Source: Cochliopodium minus (taxonomy: Eukaryota > Discosea > Himatismenida > Cochliopodiidae). Taken from it: a stretch of 32,599 nt of DNA. Location: positions 57,144-89,742 of the forward strand of contig JAMYWO010000066.1 of assembly GCA_024220525.1 (NCBI GenBank). Direction: 5' to 3'. Made by a program: the position numbers and the translations under genes. The notes under the pieces were generated by a model that saw nothing but the letters and a program-made list of their open reading frames with translations, was not told the origin of the DNA and did not search any database. This document shows, piece after piece, positions 19,401 to 27,846 of the stretch. Each line of letters starts with the position of its first letter. Position 1 is the first letter of the stretch.

Positions 19401-19599
19401 AAAATCATCAAAACAGAAAACCAATTCAATCCTAAATCTGGAAATGGATTCTTTCAAATTAGAAATGAAGAGGTGTCTTCCATCAGATATTACAAACCAA
19501 TCAAGAGAGAAAGGGATGCTTTTGAATCAGATTACAACATTCCAGAGTTTTTTGAGCTACCTGATGTCACATTTGATGGGTTACCTAAACCAAAGATTT

Positions 19600-20950
19600 T
19601 TTTTAACAAAATAGAAATTGATGATGGAGTTGTAGAACTTGCAAAACTTCGCAATTCATCTTTTTTCTGTACAGGAAGCGGAGGGAGTCAAAAATCAACA
19701 CTGTTAAAGTCTTTTCATGATGAACAATTTGGATTCAGTACAGATGATATTCTGGTTCTTTCTCCAACAAACAAAGCAGCCAATCTTTTGAAAGATAAAT
19801 GTCATCATGTTTACACCTTTGCAAAATTTTTTGGTATGAAAGATGTTGGGGACATTGATGAGAGGAATGATGAAGAAGAAGAGGAAGGATATGTTCAAAA
19901 AAATCTTGGAATAATTGATGATCAATACAAGATTGTCCAAGTTGATGAATTCTCAATGGTATCTGAATATTATTTCAAGAAATTGTTGAATGAAGTTCAA
20001 AGAAGGAAAGACAAAGGGAACAAACTTATTGTCCAAATCTATGGAGACAAAAACCAATGTGAGCCATTCATGAATCTCAGATATTATGAATACCAAAAAA
20101 GAAGATTTTTTAGAGAGTTGGTTGGATATGGAATCATGCAGAAAAAATACGATACAAAAACATCCAGATACAATCAAGAGTTGTATGATTTTTCTCAATA
20201 TCTTCTCAAACATCATTGTTTTCCTAAACCAATGGCTAAATGTGATAAAGAGAATTGTTGCAATGGATTTCCGCATCAAACAGATGTTTTCACTCAGTTG
20301 GCAAAAACAAAAAACGTATTGGATCCTGAAAGAGAATTGGCAATTGGATATTTCAATATCAAGAACTAAAATGAACATCAAGATAGTATTAGAATGATTA
20401 ATGAATTTTGGTATAAAGAGAAGAACCCTGAAGGATACAAGAAAAACAAAAGTATTGATAAACCAACTTATTCACCAAAGATGAAAGTAGTTTGCATCAA
20501 GAATCTCAAAAAAACAAAAGACAACATTGTTCCAATCTTTAACCAAGAATCTTTCGTTGTCAAGAGAGTTGAAGGGTATAACATTTATTTGGAGAATCCA
20601 GTTACTGAGTTCAAAAAGCTTAACAAGAAAGGAAAAGAGGTGCCAAAATACAAACCAAACTACTTAAAGGAAATCAAATTTACTGACGAAGAAGGGGTTG
20701 AACATATTAGGTACGAACCATATGAAGAATTAGGACCATATAACAAAAACAATTTTCAGTTGGGGTATGGTGTTACAATATTACTGTACAAGGAGATACA
20801 TTGAAAGAGAATTTCAATATCATTTTGGATACTTCATTAGATGGAAAGTTTGTTTTTAATCTTAATCAAATCTATACTGCAGTTACAAGAGGGAAAAGAT
20901 TGGATCAAATCAATTTCATTCTAGATAATCGTGTTACTAAAGCAGAAAAA
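19600..20950 (+). CDS. SF1 (Pif1/RecD-like) helicase part of element copy 1
   Basis: Helicase motifs in order: a P-loop variant GSGGSQKSTLLKSF (about 19670-19710; Gly-Lys-Ser pattern with Gln before Lys), ILVLSPTNKAANLLKDKC (Ia), IVQVDEFSMVSEYYFKKLL (Walker B, DExSM), IVQIYGDKNQCEPF (motif III) and, at the end, NQIYTAVTRGK (motif VI). A Cys/His cluster, KCDKENCCNGF, lies between. In copy 1 the polymerase and helicase share one long open stretch, so they are probably one polyprotein or fusion enzyme that unwinds and copies the element. Confidence 0.8.
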
Positions 20951-21004
20951 TTTTATCGCAACAAATTCTACCCTAAATTAGATGATGGAGAATCTTTTGT
21001 TGAA

Positions 21005-21901
21005 TCTGAATTGCCAAAAGTTGGAATCATTTACAAGATAACAAGTGAAAAGAAAGAACTCCAATATGTTGGTCAACAATTTGTCGGTCCTGACAAATCT
21101 AAACTTGTATACGATTCTATGATACCAAATCTTTCAAAGAAAAGAAGACCTGAACCATTAAGTCTGATGTTTCCTGATGTTGGAAAGAAAGCATTGGAAA
21201 AGAGATACCATGAACATGCCAAAAATACAAAAGAAACCTGGATTACCGAGGAAGAAGTTAAGAAAAAGTTGTTTAAAGTGGATTGTCTTTCATACTTTTT
21301 TGGATCATCTGAATTCAGATTTAAAGGGAAATTGTTTAGATTGGAGAAAACACACATTCACAATTGTGCTGAGAATTTGGAATTAGAAATGACTAACACC
21401 CAACATAACATTCAAATCAAATTGGTGAATGATTTTTCTGATATGGTCAAACAAATTAAAGAGAACTCTTATGGATACAAAAATGTTGTTATCAAACAAA
21501 TCAAGGAAAAAGAAAATAAAAATGAGTATGATCTTGAACATTACAAACAGATGAAAAGCTACAAATACAACAAGAGAGGATATTGGGAGATTGTTATCAA
21601 GTCCAAACTTTTGAAATTTGGGGATGAATTAGAAAAAGAAAAATTGATACTATCATCTTTTAGGATAGCTGAAGAAAAAGAAGATGACAAGAAAAAAAAG
21701 AAAGGGTCTTCATCCAAAACAAAAGTGATTGGATTAGCAAAGTACATTGATATTGATGGGGAATGGGTAAAACAAGAAGGCCAGATACCTTACAAAACTA
21801 TTGAAGAAGCTAAAGAGGACCAAGAAAAAGACCTTATTGGGCAAATTGAAAAACGTATCAATCAAAGAATTGCAATTTCTCACAAACAATTTATCAACTA
21901 A
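21005..21901 (+). CDS. GIY-YIG nuclease-like part of element copy 1
   Basis: It begins VGIIYKITSEKKELQYVGQQ, the GIY...YVG core of GIY-YIG nucleases. Downstream are ALEKRYHEHAKN, FRLEKTHIHNCAENLELEMTNTQHN and a Lys-rich tail. GIY-YIG enzymes cut DNA with a single metal ion; here the role could be processing element ends or intermediates. The domain follows the helicase directly. The Arg and Glu catalytic residues cannot be assigned with certainty by eye. Confidence 0.65.
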   Translation, partial: SELPKVGIIYKITSEKKELQYVGQQFVGPDKSKLVYDSMIPNLSKKRRPEPLSLMFPDVGKKALEKRYHEHAKNTKETWITEEEVKKKLFKVDCLSYFFGSSEFRFKGKLFRLEKTHIHNCAENLELEMTNTQHNIQIKLVNDFSDMVKQIKENSYGYKNVVIKQIKEKENKNEYDLEHYKQMKSYKYNKRGYWEIVIKSKLLKFGDELEKEKLILSSFRIAEEKEDDKKKKKGSSSKTKVIGLAKYIDIDGEWVKQEGQIPYKTIEEAKEDQEKDLIGQIEKRINQRIAISHKQFIN

Positions 21902-21909
21902 TTATATAA

Positions 21910-23398
21910 ATGAATAACGAAGAACAATTAAAAAATATATTTTACGATCCCAGACTTGGTTATAATGATTTAAACAAATTTTATTCTAAAGCCAAATATT
22001 TAATCAAAAACATAACATTTAATGAGGTAAAATCATAAAAAGTAAATCAAGTTTTTAAAGAAAATGAAAAGAAACATTATCACTACACAAAAGCATTCTG
22101 GGGCCCTGGAGGTGACCTTAAAGCCGATATTATGGATGTTTCTAAATTTAGACAATATAATGATGAATATGGTTACATATTAGTTATTATTGATGTTTAC
22201 AGTCGTTATGCCTGGGCTTTTAGTTTGTATAAGAAAAAGGCTGCTTCTAAAAAATATGATGTTAACGATCCAAACAAAGATTATGATACATCTGATACTG
22301 ATAAAAAGAAAGTTGTTGATTGTTTTGAAATTGTTTATAAAGAAATTGAATCTGTTACTAAAGAAAAACCATTTGCCATTGCAACTGATAGTGGTAGAGA
22401 ATTTGTAAACCAATATATGGAAGCTTTAAATAATAAATGGGGTATTCATCATTTAGTAGATGTAAATAAACAACATAATAAACCTGGATTAACTGCAATT
22501 GCGGAAAGATTTATTAGGACACTTAGAAATTATTTTAGAAAAGTCCAATTAGCTAAAGAAGACTTTACATTTAATAAATATTTGCCAGATATTCTTTTTA
22601 ATTATAATAATACTGTTCATAAAACAATTAAACAAAGACCAATTGATGTATTTAATGGAAAAGTATTTGCAACACATCCAGTTGATGATGAAAACTTTCC
22701 TACACTTGAAATTGGTGATTTAGTAAGGTTGCAAACAAAAAAATCATTGGTTGATAAAAAATCATTTACAAATACTTATTCAATTGAAATTTATAAAGTT
22801 GTTCAAAAGATAAATGGTAAATATCAAATTATGAATACTAAAAACAAAGAAATTGATGAATATTTGAGGTCAAGATATGAACTTTTAAAAATAGATAAGA
22901 AAACAGATAACACTAAAAATAAAAATTATAATGATATGATGGAACATTTAAATACTCGGGGTTTAGTTAAACCAGCGCCAGATAAAACTTATGTTCCAAA
23001 AATTACAGAAACCACTGAATTAAACTACTGATGAAAACAAGACAAGGAAATTAAGAAAGCAACCAATTTTAGAACCAGAAGAAACAACCCCAGATATTTA
23101 TAAAACTAAAGAACTTTCTATTGAAGGAGCAAAACCAAAAGAACCAAAAATAATTCCTCCAAAAAAGACTTCAATTTATTCTGAAAAAGAATTGGATTTA
23201 ATGAGACGCAAAAAAGAAGAATTAATTAATTCATTTGAAAATAGTACCACAATGAAAAATAAAGAATATAAATCATTTAAAGGTTTTATTGAATTTGCTA
23301 AAAAAAGACTTGGTAAAAAGGCAACTACCAACAAAGAAGTTTATAAAGCAAGTAAAAATACTTTAATGGAATTATTGTCACTTTATAAAAAAATATAA
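21910..23398 (+). CDS. DDE integrase part of element copy 1 (Polinton type)
   Basis: The N-terminal region carries NIFYDPRLGYNDLNKFYSKAK, typical of Polinton integrases. The catalytic core has MDVSKFRQYN...GYILVIIDVYSRYAWAF (first Asp), PFAIATDSGREFVN (second Asp) and an Arg/Asn-rich third region, AERFIRTLRNYF, with Glu before it. After it come a small SH3/chromo-like segment (LEIGDLVRLQ...GKYQIMN) and a charged tail. It joins element DNA to the host chromosome. Base use is visibly more AT-rich than in the polymerase part (almost all AAT, AAA, GAT codons), as if this module had a different history. Confidence 0.85.
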
Positions 23399-23431
23399 GA
23401 AGATTTTTATCTAAATAAAGTTTATATTAAA

Positions 23432-23731
23432 ATGTCCAAGAAAGTTACCAAAAAAACCGAACAAAAGGTTGAAAATATAGAACCAGAAAAAACCAAAGTT
23501 GTTGAAGTCAAAAAAGAGGCTAAGGCAAAAAAACCAAAGTCTGAAAAACAACTTGCGACTGAAGCCAAAAATAAAGAAAGATTTAATAGAGTCATGACAG
23601 CAGCTAAAAAATATTCAAAAGATAACCCTGAAAAAAAGTGGACTGATTGTGTTCGTGTCGGTTGGAATGAAGTCAAAGGTGGAGCTATTGGACCTGTTAA
23701 AAAAACCAAAGGTAAGAAAAAAGAATGTTAA
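23432..23731 (+). CDS. Small basic protein of element copy 1 (99 aa)
   Basis: An ATG after AGTTTATATTAAA opens 99 codons, with a Lys/Glu/Pro/Val-rich first half (alanine/lysine tail-like) and a compact second half, KERFNRVMTAAKKYSKDNPEKKWTD...VRVGWNEVKGG, ending in KKTKGKKKEC. High charge and small size suggest a DNA-packing or processivity role. I know no named family with certainty. It is the last recognisable part before the right-hand region. Confidence 0.55.
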   Translation: MSKKVTKKTEQKVENIEPEKTKVVEVKKEAKAKKPKSEKQLATEAKNKERFNRVMTAAKKYSKDNPEKKWTDCVRVGWNEVKGGAIGPVKKTKGKKKEC

Positions 23732-24187
23732 AACAATTTAAAAACCTGAATATAATCTTTTTCGTTATTCAAACAATGGAATTTTCCACTTTTTGAAAAA
23801 CCCTCATAAACTACTATCTTGTGAAAACCCCTACTGCGTTCACTCAACGCACCACGTTATAGTAACACATAGAGTGTCTTATGTATTGTCTATTAAAATA
23901 ACTATATAGGGTATTAGTAATAAAATATGAGTGTACCCCCCTATAGCTCTCGGGCGGGGCCACTCGGGGCCGGGGGGTCGGGGGGCCTCGTGGGGCGCCG
24001 TGGGCCGGGGCCGGCGGGCGGCCTGGGTGGGCGGAACAGATGAAGAGGGGGAGAGGTGTCGGAAAAAAATGTCCTGGCCTCCCCGGTGCCCCCTACCTAC
24101 TAAATTTCATTTCAAAATGTTTCATTTTTGGAAATTTCGACAAAGTAATCAAATAAAAAAAATGAAAAAGATTTTTAATTATTCTCT
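23732..24187. other. Right-hand flank of element copy 1 with a GC-rich island
   Basis: About 200 bp of ordinary AT-rich sequence without a gene (23732-23935), then an abrupt GC-rich block. The core 23951-24030 has 72 G/C in 80 bases, with G-runs on the plus strand. A purine-rich stretch (GAAGAGGGGGAGAGG) and a C-rich end (CCTCCCCGGTGCCCCCTAC) follow, to about 24101. After that the sequence returns at once to AT-rich DNA before the SPRY gene. An ORF through the block exists only because GC-rich DNA lacks stop codons. The block may be the element terminus, an insertion or contaminating sequence. Confidence 0.7.
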
Positions 24188-24929
24188 TCAAAAAAATTCC
24201 ACTTGAATTTGGGTTCCTTGATAAAAAATGAGAAAAGAAAAACATATTGGAATGTTCTTTGGAAACTTTTCCAGATTGGTTTTGTGGTGTTTATCATTTT
24301 TATCTCTAAAGGAGATAGTATTCCCAATAAAATCCACAGTTATCAAAAGAGTGTCCCCATTTTTGGAAAAATCGAAATTGAGATCTTTTATTTCATTATT
24401 TTTGAAAAGAAAATTGTTTTGAGAATTATCCAAATAGATCCCATTTTGTTTAAAAATTTTCTCTCCATACAGCTTGAATTCATTGTACTTGTGGATTCCG
24501 CACATCAATCCTCCATTGTCTATCACATTTAATATGGTTATTTTTGCATTGACAAAATTCTTTTTGTTCAAAATATTTGTTGAAACATTACATTTCCATT
24601 CGTCAGGTCCACCTGTTTTTTTTATGATAAAAACTGAATCTTTCAAACTCTCTACTACCACTTTATTGTAATACTTTTGAATGTAAATTTCATTCTTTTT
24701 TCTTTTTGTATTTCTTTCTTCTTCTTTTTCTTTTTCTTTTTCTTCTACTTTACCAATAGATTTGTTTTCAAGATTTTTATCTTTTTTCTCAATTCCCCCT
24801 TTCTTATCTTTACTATCTTTGTTTTTGTTAACTTTACTCTCTTTTATTTTCTCCTTTTTACCTTCCTTTCCTTTACTTTCTTTATCTTTATTATTATTTT
24901 TGTCTTTAATAGGAGGATTGTTATTATTT

Positions 24930-24999
<70 letters not shown>

Positions 25000-26104
25000 C
25001 ATTATCATTATTATTATTATTTTTATTATTATTATTATTGATATTATTTTTGATATTTTTATTATTGAGAGGAGAATTATTGTAAGAAGAAATATTGTTG
25101 GATTTTAGTGCATTAGAAATGGTGTAGTTAAGAGAAGGAGTATTATTTTTCTTTCTTTTTGTTTTTTTATTCTTTAATTCTATCTTCCCTGTTTCTGTGT
25201 TCTCTATTAATGTATTCCCTGTTTCTTTATTCTCTATTAATGTATTATCTTTTAATGTATTATCTTTTAATGTATTGACTGTTTCTGTGTTGTTTTTTTC
25301 AATAAAGGTAGGAACATTAAAAATATCATTTGTTAGTGTGGTCTTTTCACTCATCTTTTTGTTCGACATGTTTATTTTTGGAGAAAGAACAGGAAGAGAA
25401 GGAGGAAGAAGAGGGGAAGGAGGTGTTAATTTTGCTTTTTTATTTGAAAGAGGAGAATGATGTTCTTCCCTCTCTTCTTTCCTCTCTTCTTTCCTCTCTT
25501 TTTTCCTCTCTTCTTTGTCTTTTCCATTTATTTTCTTGTCTTCTTCATTCTTCTCTTCATTCTTCTCTTCATTCTTCCCTTCTTTTTTTTTTTTTGTAAT
25601 TTTGTTATCATCTTTATGATTATCAGTGTTGTTGGGCACTTTCTCCCCGTGGTGTGTTTTTTTGCAAGAAGATTCAGGTAAATTGTTTAAAAAAACATTT
25701 TCTTTTCTTTTTATGGAATTTATCTTTTCTTTTTTATTTTCTAATTTCTTATTTTCACTTGTTACATAATTTGTTATACTATTATTGTCATTATTAGATA
25801 GGTCATTATTTGTGTCATTAGATATGTTATTAGATGTATCATTATTTGTGTCATTAGATATGTTATTAGATGTATCATTATTTGTGTCATTAGATATGTC
25901 ATTAGATATGTCATTAGATATATTATTAGATGAGTCATTAGATAGACTAAAAGATAAATTATTGTTACAAGTAGTGTTGTGAATAATGTTATTTTTATTA
26001 GAAGAAGTAGAAGGAGTAGAAGGGGAAGAAGTAAAGTTATTTAAGTTATAGATATTGCTTATTCCCTTATTTTCTTCATTTTTATTCATATTAGTATTAT
26101 TCAT
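24188..26104 (-). CDS. SPRY-like C-terminal domain protein with Asn/Lys/Glu low-complexity region (638 aa)
   Basis: One open frame from ATG 26104 to TGA 24188. Residues 1-480 are low-complexity: Asn/Ser/Asp tandem repeats, Lys/Glu charged stretches and a long Asn/Asp run. The last about 140 residues form a globular beta-rich domain: KYYNKVVVESLKDSVFIIKK, GGPDEWKCNVST, KNFVNAKITILNV, GLMCGIHKY, NGIYLDNSQNNFLF, NGDTLLITVDFIGNTISF and FPKNIPICFSFLIFYQGTQIQV. This strand pattern, with GI...Y and a ligand loop, fits the SPRY/B30.2 or related protist domains used for protein recognition. The assignment is moderate. The stop codon lies about 90 bp from the GC island. The opposite strand gives long artefact ORFs of poly-Ile and poly-Leu. 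Confidence 0.75.
24927..25057 (-). repeat. Asn/Asp codon run in SPRY-like gene
   Basis: (ATT)n and (ATC ATT)n on the plus strand, that is AAT and GAT codons on the coding strand, giving NNNDNDNDN-type sequence of about 40 residues. Confidence 0.85.
25801..25930 (-). repeat. 36-bp tandem coding repeat in SPRY-like gene
   Basis: The 36-bp unit TCATTATTTGTGTCATTAGA... is repeated about three times, then decays into 12-bp sub-units (GATATGTCATTA). The protein is SND(T/I)-type repeats. Confidence 0.8.
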
Positions 26105-26197
26105 ATTAGTATTATTATTATTATTATTATTATTATTTTCTTTCCTTTCTTTTATTTCTTTTTTATACTAATTAATAATTTTAAAAAAAATTAATTT

Positions 26198-26272
26198 ATA
26201 AAAAATAAAAAATAAAAAATAAAAAATAAAAAATAAAAAATAAAAAATAAAAAATAAAAAATAAAAAATAAA
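26198..26272. repeat. (TAAAAAA)n microsatellite at contig edge
   Basis: Same motif and orientation as at 1129-1204, about 75 bp, ending at the single n at 26273. It is presumably where the contig assembly stopped. Confidence 0.85.
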
Positions 26273-26350
26273 NATGCAAATTAATGTTATGATGAATCCC
26301 AATAACAAAATGATAGATACTACAAAGAAAATAATCATTATCACTTTTCT
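26273..26350. other. Single-n join followed by 77-bp duplicate of 1051-1127
   Basis: The n at 26273 is followed by 26274-26350, identical to 1051-1127. It marks a contig start whose true left neighbour is probably 1-1127, not 26272. Confidence 0.88.
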
Positions 26351-26512
26351 CCTGGGATTAACATTTGCTTTTTTTTCATCTTGAATTTCAAATCTTTTCT
26401 CTAGCACTTCCTCTAATTTTATCACAAATTCTTCCATTATTTTCTTCTTCCAGTTTTCATTATTATTATCATCCAATTGGCTTGTTAACAAATCCATTTC
26501 TGTATCATCCAT
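26274..26512 (-). CDS. Multi-pass membrane protein, 5' part (continues at 1127-680)
   Basis: ATG at 26512 begins MDDTEMDLLTSQLDDN, followed by a charged, probably coiled-coil segment (KKKIMEEFVIKLEEVLEKRF), a basic cluster (NPRRK) and the first membrane segment (VIMIIFFVVSIILLLGFIITLIC). The last 77 bases are shared exactly with 1127-1051, where the protein continues IFALHKIQSKDD and further membrane passes. Together they give a protein of roughly 220 residues with an N-terminal cytosolic coiled coil and about four passes. The frame stays open upstream of this ATG, but I prefer 26512 because the upstream part overlaps a better frame of another gene. Function unknown. Confidence 0.6.
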
Positions 26513-26519
26513 TTTTGAT

Positions 26520-26899
26520 TTAACTTTTTTTATTAAAAAGAAACTTTGTGGAATGATAGTGTGGTTCAATTGCAACAATTTGCCATCGACCAAATCCCAT
26601 CCCCATCCCTTTCCAGTTTTTGCCAAGAAAGGTGAAATCAACTTTTATTTTTACATTTTCAACATGTTGAAAATATATTTCCCTGACATCCCTTCAATCA
26701 TCTTGGTCATTTTTGATCACTTTTAAACCAATTTAAAAGTATACTATTTTTTTTTAATGCTCAAGTAAAATAAAATAAATAAATAAAAATATTTACCTCT
26801 CTTCCAAACAAATAGTGCCAAATTGCTCCAGCAATAGTATTATTCCAATTGGAATAGGAATACAATGGTACAATTGAAGAAAGAGGTAAAAATTTTTAC
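26520..26899 (-). CDS. Possible last exons of an unknown gene
   Basis: A stretch of 56 codons at 26691-26520 ends in TAA and looks protein-like: DVREIYFQHVENVKIKVDF, then FLGKNWKGMGMGFGRWQIV, then HYHSTKFLFNKKS. It follows an acceptor (ATTGAAG|GGATG). A candidate upstream exon lies at about 26899-26797, between an acceptor ATACAG and donor AGAG|GTAAAT. Two minus-strand frames remain open there, so the upstream exon is uncertain. The stop would lie only 7 nt from the ATG of the membrane-protein gene, which is unusually close. An overlapping open frame (LAKTGKGWGWDLVDGK) reads through into that gene and is the alternative. Confidence 0.3.
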
Positions 26900-27766
26900 T
26901 GTATAAAATATAAATAATACTGTTGCAAATATTTATTCAATGAAACCATCGTACCCATTGCATAAATAAATATACATGCATACATGTATTGCATACATTT
27001 ATATAAATCCATATTTATTTGCCTATACATATAACATACTTATATTTCAAATCCAATACCATGGATGTCTCCATACATACAAACATAATATACCAATCCA
27101 TACTTGCATACTGTATTCAATACAACTCTAACAATATTTATTCTCACAAATTCAATTACAATACAGCATTCTAATTGATCCCTTGATTGTCATACTGTGA
27201 TTTACACCAAGGTATAGACTATACAATTATCCATTCATTAAATAATATTACTCTTTCAAACAAATAGGATGCAATATAGTTGCAGCAATGAAGAAAGGTA
27301 AAAAATTTTTTATATTTGTCATATTATACCCATCTTATTTTCATATTTACAAATAGGGATGATCAATCAGGCCATTCATCAATTTTCCAAACCAAAAGAT
27401 AATCTTATCTTAAACAATACCAAATTAGAAGATTCAAGGTATTTCGCACCAATTCTATTAATATTAATAATACTTATCTTTTTAAATAGGACTAATCACT
27501 GGTTATTCTGTATACAGGAGATTTGATTTAATTCTTCCATGATGATTTTGAAATAATTTATAATAATTTATAATTGAAAAGGCAAAATAAAGATTTTTAA
27601 AGAAATTTCCGATAGGAGATTGTTTCATTTACTCCTTATTTACTCTCAATGTACTCTCTTTTTACTTACCCAAAAAATGCTCAAAAAATACTCTATTTGA
27701 GAGTACGAGTAAGAGTGACCTTTATCAGTGATATGTAAAAAAAGAAAATTAGAATCTTATAAAACT
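26900..27766. other. Stretch without a confident gene
   Basis: AT-rich sequence with a CATA/ATAC-rich degenerate tract at 26960-27130. On the plus strand there are candidate small exons: about 27268-27296 (CNIVAAMKK), 27358-27438 (GMINQAIHQFSKPKDNLILNN...) and one after 27490, each with AG before and GT after. They would make a short protein tail but no start is visible. The exon-like block at 27255-27315 resembles 26806-26898 (TTYCAAACAAATAG ... GAAGAAAGGTAAAAATTTTT), suggesting a local duplication with decay. ACTC-rich repeats lie at 27630-27715. Confidence 0.35.
27689..27705. repeat. Short inverted repeat upstream of element copy 2
   Basis: TACTCT-ATTTG-AGAGTA, a perfect 6-bp inverted repeat with a 5-nt loop, inside a cluster of TACTC direct repeats (27636-27716), about 75 bp before similarity to copy 1 begins. 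Confidence 0.5.
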
Positions 27767-27798
27767 ACATAAAACAACAAACAATTTAATTAAAGATA

Positions 27799-27846
27799 TT
27801 TTTTACAGTATAAAAATAATAATTATAGTATATTATAAATAAAAAA
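27799..27846 (+). promoter_or_regulatory. Conserved leader upstream of the element's first gene (copy 2)
   Basis: Carries the same ACAGTATAAAAA and TATAGTATATTATAAATAAAAAA blocks as 16517-16585, with a spacer about 20 nt shorter. Confidence 0.5.

Larger units (their letters stand above)
16490..24100 (+). mobile_element. Polinton/Maverick-type self-replicating element, copy 1 (fossil)
   Basis: Parts in order, all on the plus strand: unknown first protein, family-B DNA polymerase, SF1 helicase, GIY-YIG nuclease, DDE (retroviral-type) integrase with tail, small basic protein. Polymerase plus DDE integrase is the hallmark of the Polinton/Maverick group. At about 7.6 kb it is shorter than the usual 15-20 kb, and no capsid, protease or packaging-ATPase gene is recognisable. 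The left limit is where similarity to copy 2 starts (about 16490). The right limit is set only by the GC island and the following host gene. I found no clear terminal inverted repeats by eye. It looks mostly whole for its parts but broken in about three or four places. It looks moderately young, since most reading frames remain readable. Confidence 0.75.

Noticed and set aside
22132-23031. Reading the integrase as an LTR-retrotransposon integrase
   Set aside because: No reverse transcriptase, RNase H, gag or LTRs nearby; the N-terminal FYDP segment and the adjacent family-B polymerase fit the Polinton group.
23931-24206. 91-aa ORF through the GC island
   Set aside because: GC-rich sequence lacks stop codons by chance; composition is Gly/Arg/Pro filler with no conserved look and the frame runs into AT-rich DNA.
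24677-25108. Plus-strand poly-Ile/Phe/Leu ORFs resembling a membrane protein
   Set aside because: Antisense of the Asn/Asp codon run in the SPRY-like gene.
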